Shown here piece by piece: positions 17,926 to 28,504 of a DNA stretch of 64,000 nucleotides. How positions within the stretch are numbered: the stretch's first letter is position 1; each line of letters begins with the position of its first letter. Source of the DNA: Rhodoplanes tepidamans. Lineage in GTDB: Bacteria > Pseudomonadota > Alphaproteobacteria > Rhizobiales > Xanthobacteraceae. The translations under genes and the position numbers were made by a program. The notes under the pieces were generated by a model, which did not search any database, was not told the origin of the DNA, and worked only from the letters and a program-made list of their open reading frames with translations. The DNA lies in NCBI RefSeq assembly GCF_030813915.1, contig NZ_JAUSUJ010000004.1, forward strand, positions 186,001-250,000, read 5' to 3'.

Positions 17926-18909
17926 TCAGGCGGCGGCGCCGCCCGTCACGGCGAGCACGTCGGCCAGCTGCCGGCGGTCCTGCACGCCATAGGTGACGAT
18001 CTCGTCGAGCCCCACGGCCCGATAGGCGGCGAGCGCCGCGGCGACCTGGTCGGGCGTGCCGCTCGCGGTGTGCCGGTGCAGCACGTCGTCGGTCACCAGC
18101 GCCTCGACGGCCGGCCAGTCCTCGCGCGCGAAGGCGGCGGCGAGCGCCTCCTGATCGAGCGCCGTCCCGGCCAGCTCCAGGTTTTTGGCGTGATGCTGGC
18201 CGCGCAGGATGTAGGCGATGGTCCGCCGCAGCCGGTCGCGCGCGGTGCGGGCGTCCGCCGCCACCGAGCAGAACACCAGGCCGGCCTTGCGCACGCTGCG
18301 GCCGGCCTTCGCCTCGCCGCGCGCCACCAGATCGAGCGACCAGCGCACGAATGCGGGCGAGGTCGCGGCGCTGATCAGCACGCCGTCGGCGCGCTCGCCG
18401 GCGAGCTCCAGCATGCGCGGGCCGGAGGCGGCGAGCCAGAGCGGCAGCGGCCGCGCCCCGGTGGCGAGCCGGCGGCCGGCGGTGCGGAAGCGCTCGCCCG
18501 CATAGGTGACGGTCTCGCCGGCGAGCAGCGCCCGGGCGATGTCGATGCTCTCGCGCAGCGCCGCCAGCGGGTGCGCGGCGGCGACGCCGATCGCCTCCAG
18601 GTCGCGCGGCGCGCCGGAGCCGAAGCACAGGCCGACCCGGCCCGGAAACGCCTCGTCGAGCGTCGCGGCCGCCATGGCGGCGTGCACCGGGTGCACCGTG
18701 TAGGGGCTCATCGCCATCAGCACGACGCCGATGCGGCGGCTGCGGGCGAGCATCAGGGCGGCCGTCGCGATCGGCTCGCGGTGGAACAGATGCGACGCAA
18801 CCCACAGGTTCGCGGCGCCCGCCGCGTCGGCCTGCTCGACCATGGCGGCGAGCTCGGCCGGCGCGCCCGCGCCGTCGTAGGAGATCGAGCAGAGGAACGA
18901 CGCGCTCAC
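17926..18909 (-). CDS. LLM-class flavin-dependent oxidoreductase (luciferase-like)
   Basis: Protein of 327 residues of the bacterial luciferase/F420-dependent methylene-H4MPT reductase superfamily (TIM barrel using FMNH2 or F420). Typical segments are LWVASHLFHREPI near residue 35, PGRVGLCFGSGAPRDLEAIG near 90 and PLWLAASGPRMLELAGERADGVL near 150. The GTG start at 18909 overlaps the stop of the PLP-enzyme gene (GTGA). It is the second luciferase-like gene in this operon; the other is at 20178-21191 and is only distantly similar. It may be a two-component monooxygenase, for which a flavin reductase must be encoded elsewhere, or an F420 enzyme. The substrate is unknown. Confidence 0.88.
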   Translation of the reverse strand: MSASFLCSISYDGAGAPAELAAMVEQADAAGAANLWVASHLFHREPIATAALMLARSRRIGVVLMAMSPYTVHPVHAAMAAATLDEAFPGRVGLCFGSGAPRDLEAIGVAAAHPLAALRESIDIARALLAGETVTYAGERFRTAGRRLATGARPLPLWLAASGPRMLELAGERADGVLISAATSPAFVRWSLDLVARGEAKAGRSVRKAGLVFCSVAADARTARDRLRRTIAYILRGQHHAKNLELAGTALDQEALAAAFAREDWPAVEALVTDDVLHRHTASGTPDQVAAALAAYRAVGLDEIVTYGVQDRRQLADVLAVTGGAAA

Positions 18910-20153
18910 GCTCCCGCCCCCCGCTTCAAGGCCGCGATCAGGTCGTCGAGCGACACCGGCTCGGCCGGCGGCGGCGGCACGACGGCGGGCATCTCCTTGA
19001 GGCCGGTCGAGGTGAGCACGACGACGACCGGCTCCTCGATCGCCTCGCCGCGGCGCACCGCCTCGTGCAGCGCCGCGAGGCCCGCCACGCCGGAGAACTC
19101 CTGCCACAGGCCCTCGTGCGCCAGCCGGGTCGCCGCCTCGCGCAGCACGTCGTCGTGGAAGGTCAGCGGCCGGCCGCCGGATTCGCGCAGCGCCACGGCG
19201 GCCCGGTACGACGAGACCGTGCAGGCGATGCCGGCGGCGATCGAAGCCGGCCCGCTCACCTCGGCGGCGGCGACGTTCTGGGCCATGGCGCGGGCGAGCG
19301 GCGCCCGCACGATCGGCTCGGCCGAGAGAAGCCGCGGCACCCGGTGGGTGAGTCCCAGCCGCTTCAGCTCGCGAAATCCCTTGTGGACGCCGAACAGCAT
19401 CTCGCCGTAGCCGGTCGGCAGCACCACGGTGCCGGGCAGCTCGCGGCCGAGCTGGGCGAAGATCTCGTAGGCGATCGTCTTGTAGCCTTCCGGCCCGAAC
19501 GGGTTGCCGGTGTGGAAGCGGGTGAGGTTCGAGGCCGGCATGAAGCCGGTCTCCTCGATGATGCGGCGGAGCGTCGGCCAGCGCGCGCTGCCCTCGACCT
19601 GGAGGAAGGTGCTGCCGAGCGCCGCCTGCAGATGCACGAAGGCGGGCTGCGCGTCGCGCGTCGAGATCACCACGCAGGGCAGGCCGGCGCGGCGCGCGTA
19701 GGCGGCGGCCGCGGCGCCGTGATTGCCCGTCGAGGCGACCGCGATGCCGGGCGCGCCGGTCTTCACCGCGGTCGAGACGATGCAGTAGTTGAGCCGGTCC
19801 TTGTGGCTCCAGGTCGGATTGCGGCTCTCGTCCTTCAGCCACACCGGCAGGTCGAGGCCGAGCCAGCGGCCGATCGCCTCGCTCTCGATCAGCGCGGTGC
19901 CGCCCTCGCCCATCGACAGCTCCGGCACCAGCGGCGGCAGCAGGGGCGCCCAGCGGGCGAGCCCGGGCAGCGGCGGCTGGGCGAAGATGTCGCGCGGCAC
20001 CTTCGCGTAGTCGTAGTCGATCTCCAGCGGATACTGCATCTCCTCGGTGCTGGTCGCCGGGCACCCGGTCAGCAGCGGCCGGGCGAGCGGGAACAGCAGG
20101 CTCGGATCGCCGAGCGAGCGCTGGCCGATGGCGGTCGACGCCGTCGCGGTCAT
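18906..20153 (-). CDS. PLP-dependent threonine-synthase-like enzyme
   Basis: Protein of 415 residues, fold-type II PLP enzyme. The Schiff-base lysine is K118 in SHKDR, the phosphate-binding loop is ASTGNHGAAAAAYARRAG, and the N-terminal GEGGTALIES matches threonine synthase. The threonine synthase name should be treated with care: the gene is in a catabolic operon with two flavin oxidoreductases and an M24 protein. Relatives include cysteate synthase, diaminopropionate ammonia-lyase and lyases or epimerases acting on other amino acids. Beta-elimination or replacement on a side-chain-modified amino acid is plausible. It follows the first luciferase-like gene by 24 bases and overlaps the second. 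Confidence 0.88.
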   Translation of the reverse strand: MTATASTAIGQRSLGDPSLLFPLARPLLTGCPATSTEEMQYPLEIDYDYAKVPRDIFAQPPLPGLARWAPLLPPLVPELSMGEGGTALIESEAIGRWLGLDLPVWLKDESRNPTWSHKDRLNYCIVSTAVKTGAPGIAVASTGNHGAAAAAYARRAGLPCVVISTRDAQPAFVHLQAALGSTFLQVEGSARWPTLRRIIEETGFMPASNLTRFHTGNPFGPEGYKTIAYEIFAQLGRELPGTVVLPTGYGEMLFGVHKGFRELKRLGLTHRVPRLLSAEPIVRAPLARAMAQNVAAAEVSGPASIAAGIACTVSSYRAAVALRESGGRPLTFHDDVLREAATRLAHEGLWQEFSGVAGLAALHEAVRRGEAIEEPVVVVLTSTGLKEMPAVVPPPPAEPVSLDDLIAALKRGAGA

Positions 20154-20177
20154 GGGCGTGCCTCTCCGCGCCGCGGC

Positions 20178-21191
20178 TCAGCCGATCTTCGGCCGAACCT
20201 CCTCGGCGAACATCTGCATCTGGTCCTTCAGCTCGGCGACGCTGTTGGCGGCGAAGAACAGGCCGAGGAAGTGGGTGACGCCGGCCTCGCGGAACGCATT
20301 GGCGCGGTCGACCACGGTCTGCACGCTGCCGACCAGGTTGATGTCCTCCGACTTGGTGCCGGCCTGCCCCTTCAGGGTCGACTTCCGCAGCGACTCGAAA
20401 TGCTTGAACATCTGGCTCTGCTGGTAGCGCGCGACCGCGCTCTCCTGGTCCTTGCCGAGATGCACCACGTATTGCGGGGCGATCTGCAGCTTGGAGAAGT
20501 CGCGCCCGGCCGCCTCGGTCATGCCCTTCAGCTCCTGCACCATCCGGCGCAGCGTCTCCAGCGGCAGCCCGGCCGGCACCCAGCCGTCGGCCGACTCGGC
20601 CGTGCGGCGCAGATGGTTCGGGTTGTTGCCGCCGAAATAGATCGGCAGATGCGCCTGCTTGGTCTTGGGGTACAGCTCGACGTCCTTGAACTTGTAGTAC
20701 GTGCCGTCGAACGAGGCGCTGCGCTCGGAGAACAGCAGCTGCAGCGCCTTGACGCCCTCCTCCACCATGTCGCCGCGATGCACCTGGCCGTCCGGATTCA
20801 GCGCCTCGAACTCCTCGCGATAGGCGCCGACGCCGACCCCGATCTCGACGCGGCCGTTGCTGAGGTGATCGAGCGTCGCGATCTGCTTCGCCGTGACCAC
20901 GATGTCGCGCCGCATCGGCAGCACCAGCACGCCGGTGCCGAAGCGCAGCGTCGTCGTGTGGGCGGCCAGGAACGCGTAGGTGACCAGCGGCTCCCAGAAC
21001 CGCGGCGGCACCGGGAACTCGGCCCGCACATAGTGCTGGGTCGTCATGTGGTCGTTGCCCCAGATCGAATGATAGCCGAGCTTCTCCGAATACTGGGCGA
21101 TCTCCACCAGGGTCTCGGGATCCGAGAACGGGATCGGATAGGTCAGCCCTTCCATTCCGGTGGGGAAGCCGACGCTGAAGAGCAGGCTCAT
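20178..21191 (-). CDS. LLM-class flavin-dependent oxidoreductase (luciferase-like)
   Basis: Protein of 337 residues, luciferase-like TIM barrel. Family features are LGYHSIWGNDHMTT near residue 40, TLRFGTGVLVLPMRRDIVVTAKQIATLDHLSNGR near 85-118 and PIYFGGNNPNHLRRTAESADGWVP. The SNGRVEIGVGVGAYREEFEA stretch is characteristic of F420/FMN-dependent members. It is the first gene of a four-gene operon, and the 263-base region to the divergent DUF917 gene at 21455 must hold its promoter. It probably catalyses a monooxygenation or dehydrogenation in the same unknown pathway. The ATG at 21191 begins the conserved region. Confidence 0.9.
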   Translation of the reverse strand: MSLLFSVGFPTGMEGLTYPIPFSDPETLVEIAQYSEKLGYHSIWGNDHMTTQHYVRAEFPVPPRFWEPLVTYAFLAAHTTTLRFGTGVLVLPMRRDIVVTAKQIATLDHLSNGRVEIGVGVGAYREEFEALNPDGQVHRGDMVEEGVKALQLLFSERSASFDGTYYKFKDVELYPKTKQAHLPIYFGGNNPNHLRRTAESADGWVPAGLPLETLRRMVQELKGMTEAAGRDFSKLQIAPQYVVHLGKDQESAVARYQQSQMFKHFESLRKSTLKGQAGTKSEDINLVGSVQTVVDRANAFREAGVTHFLGLFFAANSVAELKDQMQMFAEEVRPKIG

Positions 21192-21454
21192 CGATTCGTC
21201 CTCTGGTTTCGCACCGCGCAACGAGTCCCGCTGTCGCGGGCCGGGCGCCGTGCCGTCGATCCTCGGGGGGTGTAAGGAAAGGTCGGGTCGTGCGGCCCCT
21301 GCGTAGCCACGCCCTCGTCCGAGGGCAAGGGTTCGCCCATCGAGACGGGGCGCGGCACGATCGACCGCGCGGAGTTGGACCGCCGCTTGCAGACGCGACG
21401 GGGCGGACGCAGGCCGGCGGAACGGACCGCCGGCGCGGCAACGGAGAGACCGGA

Positions 21455-22600
21455 ATGAGCGGAACGATCGCCACCCTCGACGAGGTCGAGGACTTCTGCT
21501 GGGGCCTGACCTTCTTCGGCACCGGCGGCGGCGGCCGCATCGAGGCCGGCCGCGACCTGCTCGCGCCGCTCGTCGCCGCCGGCGAGACGATCGCACTCAC
21601 CGACCCGGCGACGCTGCCCGACGACACCCTGGTGTGCTGGGCCGTGATCGTCGGTGGCAAGGATCCGGACGAGCCACCGCCCGCCGACGAGCTGGCGCAG
21701 CACGGGCTGGTCGCCGAGGCGTTCCCCGCCATCGTGCCACGGCTCGCCGCCGCGGTGCGGGCCCTGGAGAGCCACACCGGCACGACGGTCGGCGCCCTGG
21801 TCTCGCTGGAGCTGTCGAGCGCCGCGACGGCCGCCACCATCGCCACGGCCCGCCTGCTCGGCATCGGCGTGCTGGATGGCGACGTCGTGGGTCGCGCCAT
21901 TCCGGAGCTGCCGCTCACCAAGCTGGAGCTGCTCGGCCGGCGCGCCACGCCGGTCGTCATGATCGACCGCTGGGGCGACCGCCTCGTCGTCGACGCGGCG
22001 GTCGGCACGCCGATGGTGGACCGGATCGGCCGCATGATCAGCCGCGCCGCCTATGGACGCGGCATCGCGACGGTCGGCCATCTGATGCGGCTCGGCGAGG
22101 CGCGGGCCGCGCTGGTGGAGCACAGCCTGCTGCGCGCCCGCACCGTCGGGGCCGCGCTCCGCCGCGGCGCCGCGGACGGCGGCGACCTCGCCGCGCGGCT
22201 GGCGCCGCTCGTCGCGGCGACCGGCGGCCGCGTGCTGGCGGTCACCGAGGCGGTGGCGACGGACTGGCGCGACACCCCGCCCTACACGTTCCGCGAGCTG
22301 ACCTACCGGCTGCGCGGCACCGGCGATCACGCCGGGGAGGCGATCGACGTGTGGGTCAAGAACGAGCATCACGTGGTGTGGCGCGACGGCGCCGTGGTCG
22401 CCACCAGCCCCGACGTGATCGCGCTGCTCGACCGCGACACCAACCGGCCGCTCACGACGCTCGGCGAGGTGACGCCCGGCCGCGGCGTGGTCGTGTTCGC
22501 CATGCCGGCGCTCGATCCGGTGTGGCGCAGCCCGGCGGGCCGCGCCCTGCTCGGCCCGCGCCACTTCGGCTTCGATTTCGACGGCGTGGATCTCGCCTGA
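21455..22600 (+). CDS. DUF917 / S-methyl thiohydantoin desulfurase-family protein
   Basis: Protein of 381 residues of the DUF917 family. The family has been renamed S-methyl thiohydantoin desulfurase after a characterised member, as I recall it. The N-terminus has the glycine motif FFGTGGGG at residues 20-27, comparable to VFAAGGGG in the second DUF917 protein of this window (47095-48186). Other shared features are an aspartate-rich PDDTLV segment and a glycine-rich TPMVDRIGRMISRAAYGRG region. The ATG at 21455 is preceded by GGAGAGACC. It is transcribed alone, between a luciferase-like operon and a Liv importer. It may open or desulfurise a hydantoin-like ring; the actual substrate is not shown by sequence. 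Confidence 0.85.
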   Translation: MSGTIATLDEVEDFCWGLTFFGTGGGGRIEAGRDLLAPLVAAGETIALTDPATLPDDTLVCWAVIVGGKDPDEPPPADELAQHGLVAEAFPAIVPRLAAAVRALESHTGTTVGALVSLELSSAATAATIATARLLGIGVLDGDVVGRAIPELPLTKLELLGRRATPVVMIDRWGDRLVVDAAVGTPMVDRIGRMISRAAYGRGIATVGHLMRLGEARAALVEHSLLRARTVGAALRRGAADGGDLAARLAPLVAATGGRVLAVTEAVATDWRDTPPYTFRELTYRLRGTGDHAGEAIDVWVKNEHHVVWRDGAVVATSPDVIALLDRDTNRPLTTLGEVTPGRGVVVFAMPALDPVWRSPAGRALLGPRHFGFDFDGVDLA

Positions 22601-22623
22601 GGCGACGGCGGCGCGGCGCTGCA

Positions 22624-23327
<704 letters not shown>

Positions 23328-23331
<4 letters not shown>

Positions 23332-25133
23332 GCGGCCACGTCCTCGCCGAAATAGAGCTGCCGCACCGCCGGCATGGCGATCACGTCGGCCGGCGTTCCC
23401 TCGGCCACGATGGCGCCCGCCCCCATCACCGAGAGCGAGCGGCACAGCCGGGCGACGAACGGGATGTTGTGCTCGACCACCAGCATGGCGATCCGCCGCT
23501 CCGCGTTGATGCGCAGGAGCAGCGCGCGCAGCTCCTCGATCTCGGCCTCGGCGACGCCGGAGACCGGCTCGTCGAGCAGGATCAGCCGGGGATCGGAGAC
23601 GATCGCCCGGGCGATCTCCAGCCGCCGCTGGTTGCCGAGCGAGAGGGCGCCGGCCGGCATGCCGGCGAGATCGGCGAGGCCGACGGCGTCGAGCGCCGCC
23701 AGCGCCTCGCCGCGGGCCCTGGCGGTCAGCGGTCCGCTGCGCATCTCGTCGACGCTCTGGCCGATCGCGGCGAGCACGCCGTTGCGGCCGCGGCCGATGA
23801 TCACGTTGTCGAGGCAGGAGAGCTGGCCGAACACCGCGACGTGCTGGAACGTGCGGGTGATGCCGAGCCGGATGCGGTCGCGCGGCGCCAGCTCGAGCAG
23901 CGAGGTGCCGTCGAAGGCGACGCGCCCGGCGTCCGCCGCCAGGAAGCCCGACACGATGTTGAACAGCGAGGTCTTGCCGGCGCCGTTCGGCCCGATCAGC
24001 CCGTGGATGCCGCCGACCGGGACGGTCAGGTGCGCGGCGTTGACGGCGTGCAGGGCGCCGAAATGCCGGTCGACCCCCTCGACCACGAGCAGCGGCGCGG
24101 CGCCGTCGGGCGCCGGCAGCGGCGTCACGGCGGCGGCCGCCTGCGCGCCCGCGACGGCCGGCTGCGGCGCCTCGCGCGGGCCGGCAGGGTGTCCGCGCAG
24201 GGCCAGGACGCCGCGCCGGATCAGCTCGACGAAGCCGCCCGGGAAGAACATCACGACGACGATGACCAGCGAGGCGAAGAACAGCTCCTGATAATCGGCC
24301 ACGGGCCGCAGGAACTCGGGCAGCACGCGCAGCCCGCCGCCGCCGAGGAGCCCGCCCCAGATCGAGTGCATGCCGCCGACGATCGGATAGGCGAGCATGA
24401 AGATCGACGCCATCACGCCGTAGCTCTCGGGATCGAGAATGCGCACCCGCGGCGCCGCCAGCGCGCCGGCGAAGGCGACGCCGACCGAGCTGATCACGAA
24501 GGCGGCCGTGAGATAGGCCGGCACGCTGATCCCGAAGGCCTCGGCCGCCACCTCGTTCCCGGCCGCGGCCTGCAGGTTCTTGCCGAAGGCGCCGCGCACC
24601 AGGACGGTGAGGACCAGCACGGCGAGCGCCGAGAGCACGCCGATCAGCAGCAGGAAGTCGCCGTCGCTCCGCACCGTCCAGCCGAACAGCGAGGGCGCCG
24701 GCACGTGGATGCCCTCGGCGCCGCCGGTCAGCGTCTTCGCCTCGCGGATCAGGATGATGCAGACGCTCTGGAACACCAGCGTCACCATCGCGAGGTTGTG
24801 GCCGCGGAACCGGGTGCCCGGCAGGGCGATCAGCCAGCCGGCGATCGCCCCGGTGAGCAGCGCGGCGGCGAGCCCGATCAGGTAGGGCACGCCGAGATGG
24901 ATCGCCAGCAGGCTCGACGTGTAGGCGCCGATCGCCATCACGGATCCGGCCGCCAGCGTGATGCAGCGGGCGAGCCCGACCAGCACCACCAGCGACGCCC
25001 CGACCACGATCGAGACGATCGCGATGGCGATCACGTATTTCGGATAGTTGTCGAGCGGCAGCCCGGCCAGGGTGGCGCCGAGGACGACGAGGGCCGGCGC
25101 CAGGCCGGCGAGGAGGCGGCGCGGCTCAGACAC
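23328..25133 (-). CDS. Fused Liv-type permease (LivM) and ATP-binding protein (LivG)
   Basis: Protein of 601 residues. Residues 1-310 are a LivM permease with about nine membrane segments, including RGHNLAMVTLVFQSV and the loop GNEVAAEAFGIS. An Ala/Pro linker follows at about 315-345. Residues 350-601 are a LivG ATPase with Walker A GPNGAGKTS, signature LSLGNQRRLEIARA and Walker B LILLDEPVSG. The signature reads LSLGN instead of LSGGQ. The single frame has no internal stop, and the linker shows no second start with a good ribosome site. LivM-LivG fusions are known but less common than separate genes. The gene overlaps the upstream livH by 8 bases and the downstream livF by 4. Confidence 0.93.
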
Positions 25134-26001
25134 GGCGGGCCACCGTCTCGGGGAACAGGCCCTCCGGGCGCCACATCAGCACCACGAACAGCAGCAGGAA
25201 GCTGATGCAGTTCTTGAGCGCGCTGGACACGTAGGCGGCCGCCAGGCTCTCGCTGACGCCGAGCAGGAGCCCGCCCAGGATCGCCCCCTTCAGGCTGTCG
25301 AAGCCGCCGATCACGCCGGCGACGAAGCCGGCCGAGATGATCGCGATCGACAGCTCGACCGAGACGCCGCTCACCGGCGCGACGAAGACGCCGGCGAGCC
25401 CCGCCATCGCGCCGCCCAGGAACCAGGCGAACATGTAGACGCGGTCGACCGAGTAGCCGCAGAGCTGGGCGCCCCGCACGTTCGACGCCATGGCGCGCAT
25501 GCCGCGGCCGAGCCGGCCGTAGCGGAACAGCAGCACGCAGGCGACGCAGATCACCAGCGCGCCGGCGATCACCCACAGGGTCTCCTGGGTCATGAACACC
25601 CCGTGGAAGACGAACGGCATGCCGACGAACATGCCCGGCACGGCGAGCAGCTCGGTGTTGTAGGTGAGGCGGAAGGCCTCCGACAGGGCGATGCCGAGGA
25701 ACACGGTGGCGATGACCACCGTGAACATGTCGGCCCGCCGGAGCGGCCGCAGGATCAGGAACTCGATCAGGGCCGCGACCACGCCGATGAGCGGCGGGGT
25801 CAGGACATAGGCCATCCAGTACGGCCACTGCCAGTGCACGACGACGAGATAGCTGGAGAACGCGCCCAGCATGGCGAAGGCGCCATGGGCGAAGTTCACG
25901 GTCTTGGTCGCCTTGTGGACGACCACCAGACCGAGCGCCGCCAGCGCGTAGATGGCGCCGAACTTGGCGCCGGCGATCAGGACGAGAGCCAGCTCCGCCA
26001 T
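25126..26001 (-). CDS. Liv-type ABC transporter permease (LivH family)
   Basis: Protein of 291 residues with about eight membrane segments and the LivH opening (IAGAKFGAIYALAALGLVVVHKATKTVNFAHGAFAMLG region). The ATPase-docking loop appears as RYGRLGRGMRAMASNVRGAQLCGYS. It pairs with the LivM half of the fused protein. Its start is 9 bases after the binding-protein stop, and its end overlaps the fused gene by 8 bases, so the whole importer is one operon. Confidence 0.93.
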   Translation of the reverse strand: MAELALVLIAGAKFGAIYALAALGLVVVHKATKTVNFAHGAFAMLGAFSSYLVVVHWQWPYWMAYVLTPPLIGVVAALIEFLILRPLRRADMFTVVIATVFLGIALSEAFRLTYNTELLAVPGMFVGMPFVFHGVFMTQETLWVIAGALVICVACVLLFRYGRLGRGMRAMASNVRGAQLCGYSVDRVYMFAWFLGGAMAGLAGVFVAPVSGVSVELSIAIISAGFVAGVIGGFDSLKGAILGGLLLGVSESLAAAYVSSALKNCISFLLLFVVLMWRPEGLFPETVARRV

Positions 26002-26010
26002 CGTGACCGC

Positions 26011-27216
26011 TCAGGGCCGCTCGATGACGCGATAGACCTGCCACTCGCCGTTCTTCACGACGGCGGCGCCGAGGCGGTAGTTGCCCTGGTGGTCGGTCTC
26101 GGTGAAGCTCTCCGGGAAGCTCACGTCGAGGCCGCCCATCGTCTTGGGTCCGGCGTTCTTCAGGCTGGACCACGAGGCGAGGAACTTGTCGCGGGTGAGC
26201 TGGCAGCCGGTGCCGGTGATCGCGTCGGCGATCACGTAGGTCGAGCCGTAGGCGATCATGTCGTAGTTGTTCGGCCGGCCCTGCGGCATCGAGCCGAGCT
26301 GCTTCTTCAGCCGCGCCTCGAACTCCCGCACCGTGTCGTTCTGGCCCGGGAAGGCGGGATTGTTGAAGTAGCCGCGGATGCCGTCGGCGTTGCCGATGAT
26401 CGGCACGATGGCGCGGCTGACGGCGGAGCCGTCCAGCACCCAGCGGATGTTGGCCATGCCGAGCTCGCGCGCCTGCTTGATGGCGAAGCCGGCCTCCGAG
26501 AAGCTGCCGAGGATCAGCACCGAATCGACCTTCTGGCGGCCGAAGGAGACGAGCTGGGAGGTGAAGTCGCGCGCCGACTGGTCGAACTGCTCGAGCGCGT
26601 AGTCGATCTTCTTGGACTTCAGATGCGCCTCGACCGCCTTGAGCGTCGCCTGCGGGAACGCGTAGGTGCCGGCCAGCACGCCGATCTTCTGCGGCTTGTG
26701 GCCGTCGTCGTAGAACAAGCCGATCAGGCCCGGCGCCGCGACCTCGACGGGCACGATGGCGCCGTGGAAGACGTTCTTGGAGAACGGCTCGCGGATGATC
26801 GGCGTCGAGCCGTAGAGATTGTAGGTGGGCACGCCGACCTGCCGCACGTAGTCGGCGGCGGCGGCGGCGCCGGTGCTGCCGGAGGCGAGCACCAGGGCGA
26901 ACACCTTGTCCTGCTCGACCAGCTTCTTGACGGCGGCGAGGCTCTCGGCCGGGGTCGACGCGTGCTCGAAGTTCAGCTTCAGCTTGCGGCCGCACACGCC
27001 GCCCTTGGCGTTGATCTCGTCGATCGCCAGCGTCATGCCGTCGCGGCCCGGCGTGCCGATGAAGGCGATCGGTCCGGTCAGCGCCCCGATCGCGCCGATG
27101 GTGATCTCGGTGTCGCTGACGCCGGCTTCCTGCGCCATGGCGGACGGCGCCACGGTCGATGCGAGCGCCGCGGCGGCCAGCGCCAGCGCGATACGATGAA
27201 GGGGGCCACGTCGCAT
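26011..27216 (-). CDS. ABC transporter substrate-binding protein (Liv family)
   Basis: Binding protein of 401 residues with a Sec signal peptide (MRRGPLHRIALALAAAALA, cleavage near SAMAQ-EAG at about residue 31). The mature type I fold opens with VSDTEITIGAIGALTGPIAFIGTPGRDG. I start at the ATG at 27216 because an AGGAGAG ribosome site lies 6 bases before it; an alternative ATG at 27246 would add ten residues ahead of the signal peptide. It is the first gene of the second importer. A ligand cannot be assigned. The two importers' binding proteins are clearly different from one another, so they probably take up different compounds. Confidence 0.93.
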   Translation of the reverse strand: MRRGPLHRIALALAAAALASTVAPSAMAQEAGVSDTEITIGAIGALTGPIAFIGTPGRDGMTLAIDEINAKGGVCGRKLKLNFEHASTPAESLAAVKKLVEQDKVFALVLASGSTGAAAAADYVRQVGVPTYNLYGSTPIIREPFSKNVFHGAIVPVEVAAPGLIGLFYDDGHKPQKIGVLAGTYAFPQATLKAVEAHLKSKKIDYALEQFDQSARDFTSQLVSFGRQKVDSVLILGSFSEAGFAIKQARELGMANIRWVLDGSAVSRAIVPIIGNADGIRGYFNNPAFPGQNDTVREFEARLKKQLGSMPQGRPNNYDMIAYGSTYVIADAITGTGCQLTRDKFLASWSSLKNAGPKTMGGLDVSFPESFTETDHQGNYRLGAAVVKNGEWQVYRVIERP

Positions 27217-27401
27217 GGATCTCTCCTGGTTGTACTCGGCATGCAAAGGCGATCAAGTGGCGAGACTGACGGGCGGCGGTCGTTCGTCGCACGGTTCGAA
27301 GAGCGAAACCCGTCCGCACGCGACGGTCGTGATCTTAGGGCATCCGCCGGAGCGATCAATCGCCGCTCCGAGGGACGCCCGAATCTCCGCCGCGGACCGC
27401 C

Positions 27402-27908
27402 TCATTCGCCTTTCAGATGCTCCCCGGACCCGTAGAAGTCGTGCAGTGTCGCCTGCGACCGCGCGATCGTCGGTGCGAGCGCCCGCATCGACGGACCCGC
27501 GGCCCGCACCTGCGCTAGCAATTCCCGTTCCAGGTTCTCGAGATCGACGCCGGGCACGCGGCCGTCGCGGACGACCTCGCGGCCGTCGACGATCAGGCCG
27601 CGCACGTGGCGCCGCGTTGCGCGCGTCAGAACGACGTCGGTCTCCTCGACCATGCCGTCGATCACGTCGCCGGCCATCGCCTCCCAGTCGAGCAGCACGA
27701 TGTCGGCCGGCAGGCCGGGAGCGATCTCGCCGTAGTCGTCGCGTCCGGTGGCGACCGTGAATCCGGTCCGCAGTGCCGCCTCGAAGAGCAGCGCGGGGGT
27801 GAGCGGCGCCGCATTTCCGGTCAGCGCGTGCAGCCAGTGGGTGACGCGCATCTCCTTCAGCGCATCGTCGTCGTCGTCGAAGGACGAGGAGTCGACCCCG
27901 ATGGCGCG
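27402..27908 (-). pseudogene. Amidohydrolase fragment (C-terminal third only)
   Basis: About 168 codons encode the C-terminal part of a cytosine-deaminase/ATZ-TRZ-type amidohydrolase. The fragment starts at AIGVDSSSFDDDDDALKEMR, a late metal-site strand, followed by the helical segment and the composite domain (GLPADIVLLDW, VRGLIVDGREVVRDG). The family is normally about 450 residues. The N-terminal two thirds with the HxH motif are absent, and the frame upstream changes to arginine-rich non-coding sequence. It lies just upstream of, and parallel to, the second Liv importer, so it may once have served the same pathway. Confidence 0.7.
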
Positions 27909-27969
27909 GGAACGCGCGGAGAGCGGGGCGCGATCAGTGGAGACGGCACAGACCCTCGTCGGAGAGTGT

Positions 27970-28417
27970 CTGGTTGGAGGCACGGTTCGAAGCGGCCGGC
28001 GGCGTGATCGGCGGCGGCGGCGCCGCCGACGGGATCGGCCGGGCGCTCGCCCGCGGCGAGGGCGAGACCGCCGACCTGATGTCCGGCGGCGCCCGGGGGC
28101 TCGCCGCCACCCGCACCTCGCTCGGCATCCGCATCGGCAAGGCGACCGCGTGGCCGATGGTGAAGACGGGCCACGAGCCCCTGCCGGCCGCGACCGCATG
28201 CCGAACACCGAAGTTCACGCGGCCGATGGCCGCCCGCATCGCCCGTACGACCTGATCGGCGGCAGCTTCGCCGCCTTCTTCCCCGACGCGCGGCCCCGGC
28301 CGGCGATCTCGCCCGACACCCTGGTCCCTGGTCCGCCGCGACGACTGCGTCGCCGCCGTCCAGCCGATCCGCCGCGGCGCCGCCGAAGCCGCCTGCCGCC
28401 GCATCGTCGGGCGATGA
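27970..28417 (+). pseudogene. Unrecognised frameshifted gene remnant
   Basis: Coding-like codon usage (G or C in nearly every third position) runs on the plus strand in three consecutive pieces that change frame. About 27970-28180 contains GIGRALARGEGETADLMSGG. About 28198-28320 contains PYDLIGGSFAAFFPDARPRP. About 28331-28417 ends RRDDCVAAVQPIRRGAAE...RRIVGR and a stop. I do not recognise the family. At least two frameshifts and no clear start indicate a decaying gene. It abuts the amidohydrolase fragment tail to tail, as if a deletion or rearrangement removed parts of both. The 87 bases after it hold no gene. Confidence 0.4.
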
Positions 28418-28504
28418 GGCGGGGCGGCATCGGCCGGAAATGGCCGCGAATCCGACGGCATGCCGGGAACGACATTCCGCGCGCGTCTTCCCGACAGCGC
28501 GGGA

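Noticed and set aside
18906-20153. Firm call of threonine synthase for threonine biosynthesis
   Set aside because: The fold and lysine motif fit, but the gene is coupled to flavin oxidoreductases and an M24 gene. A biosynthetic role is not supported by context.
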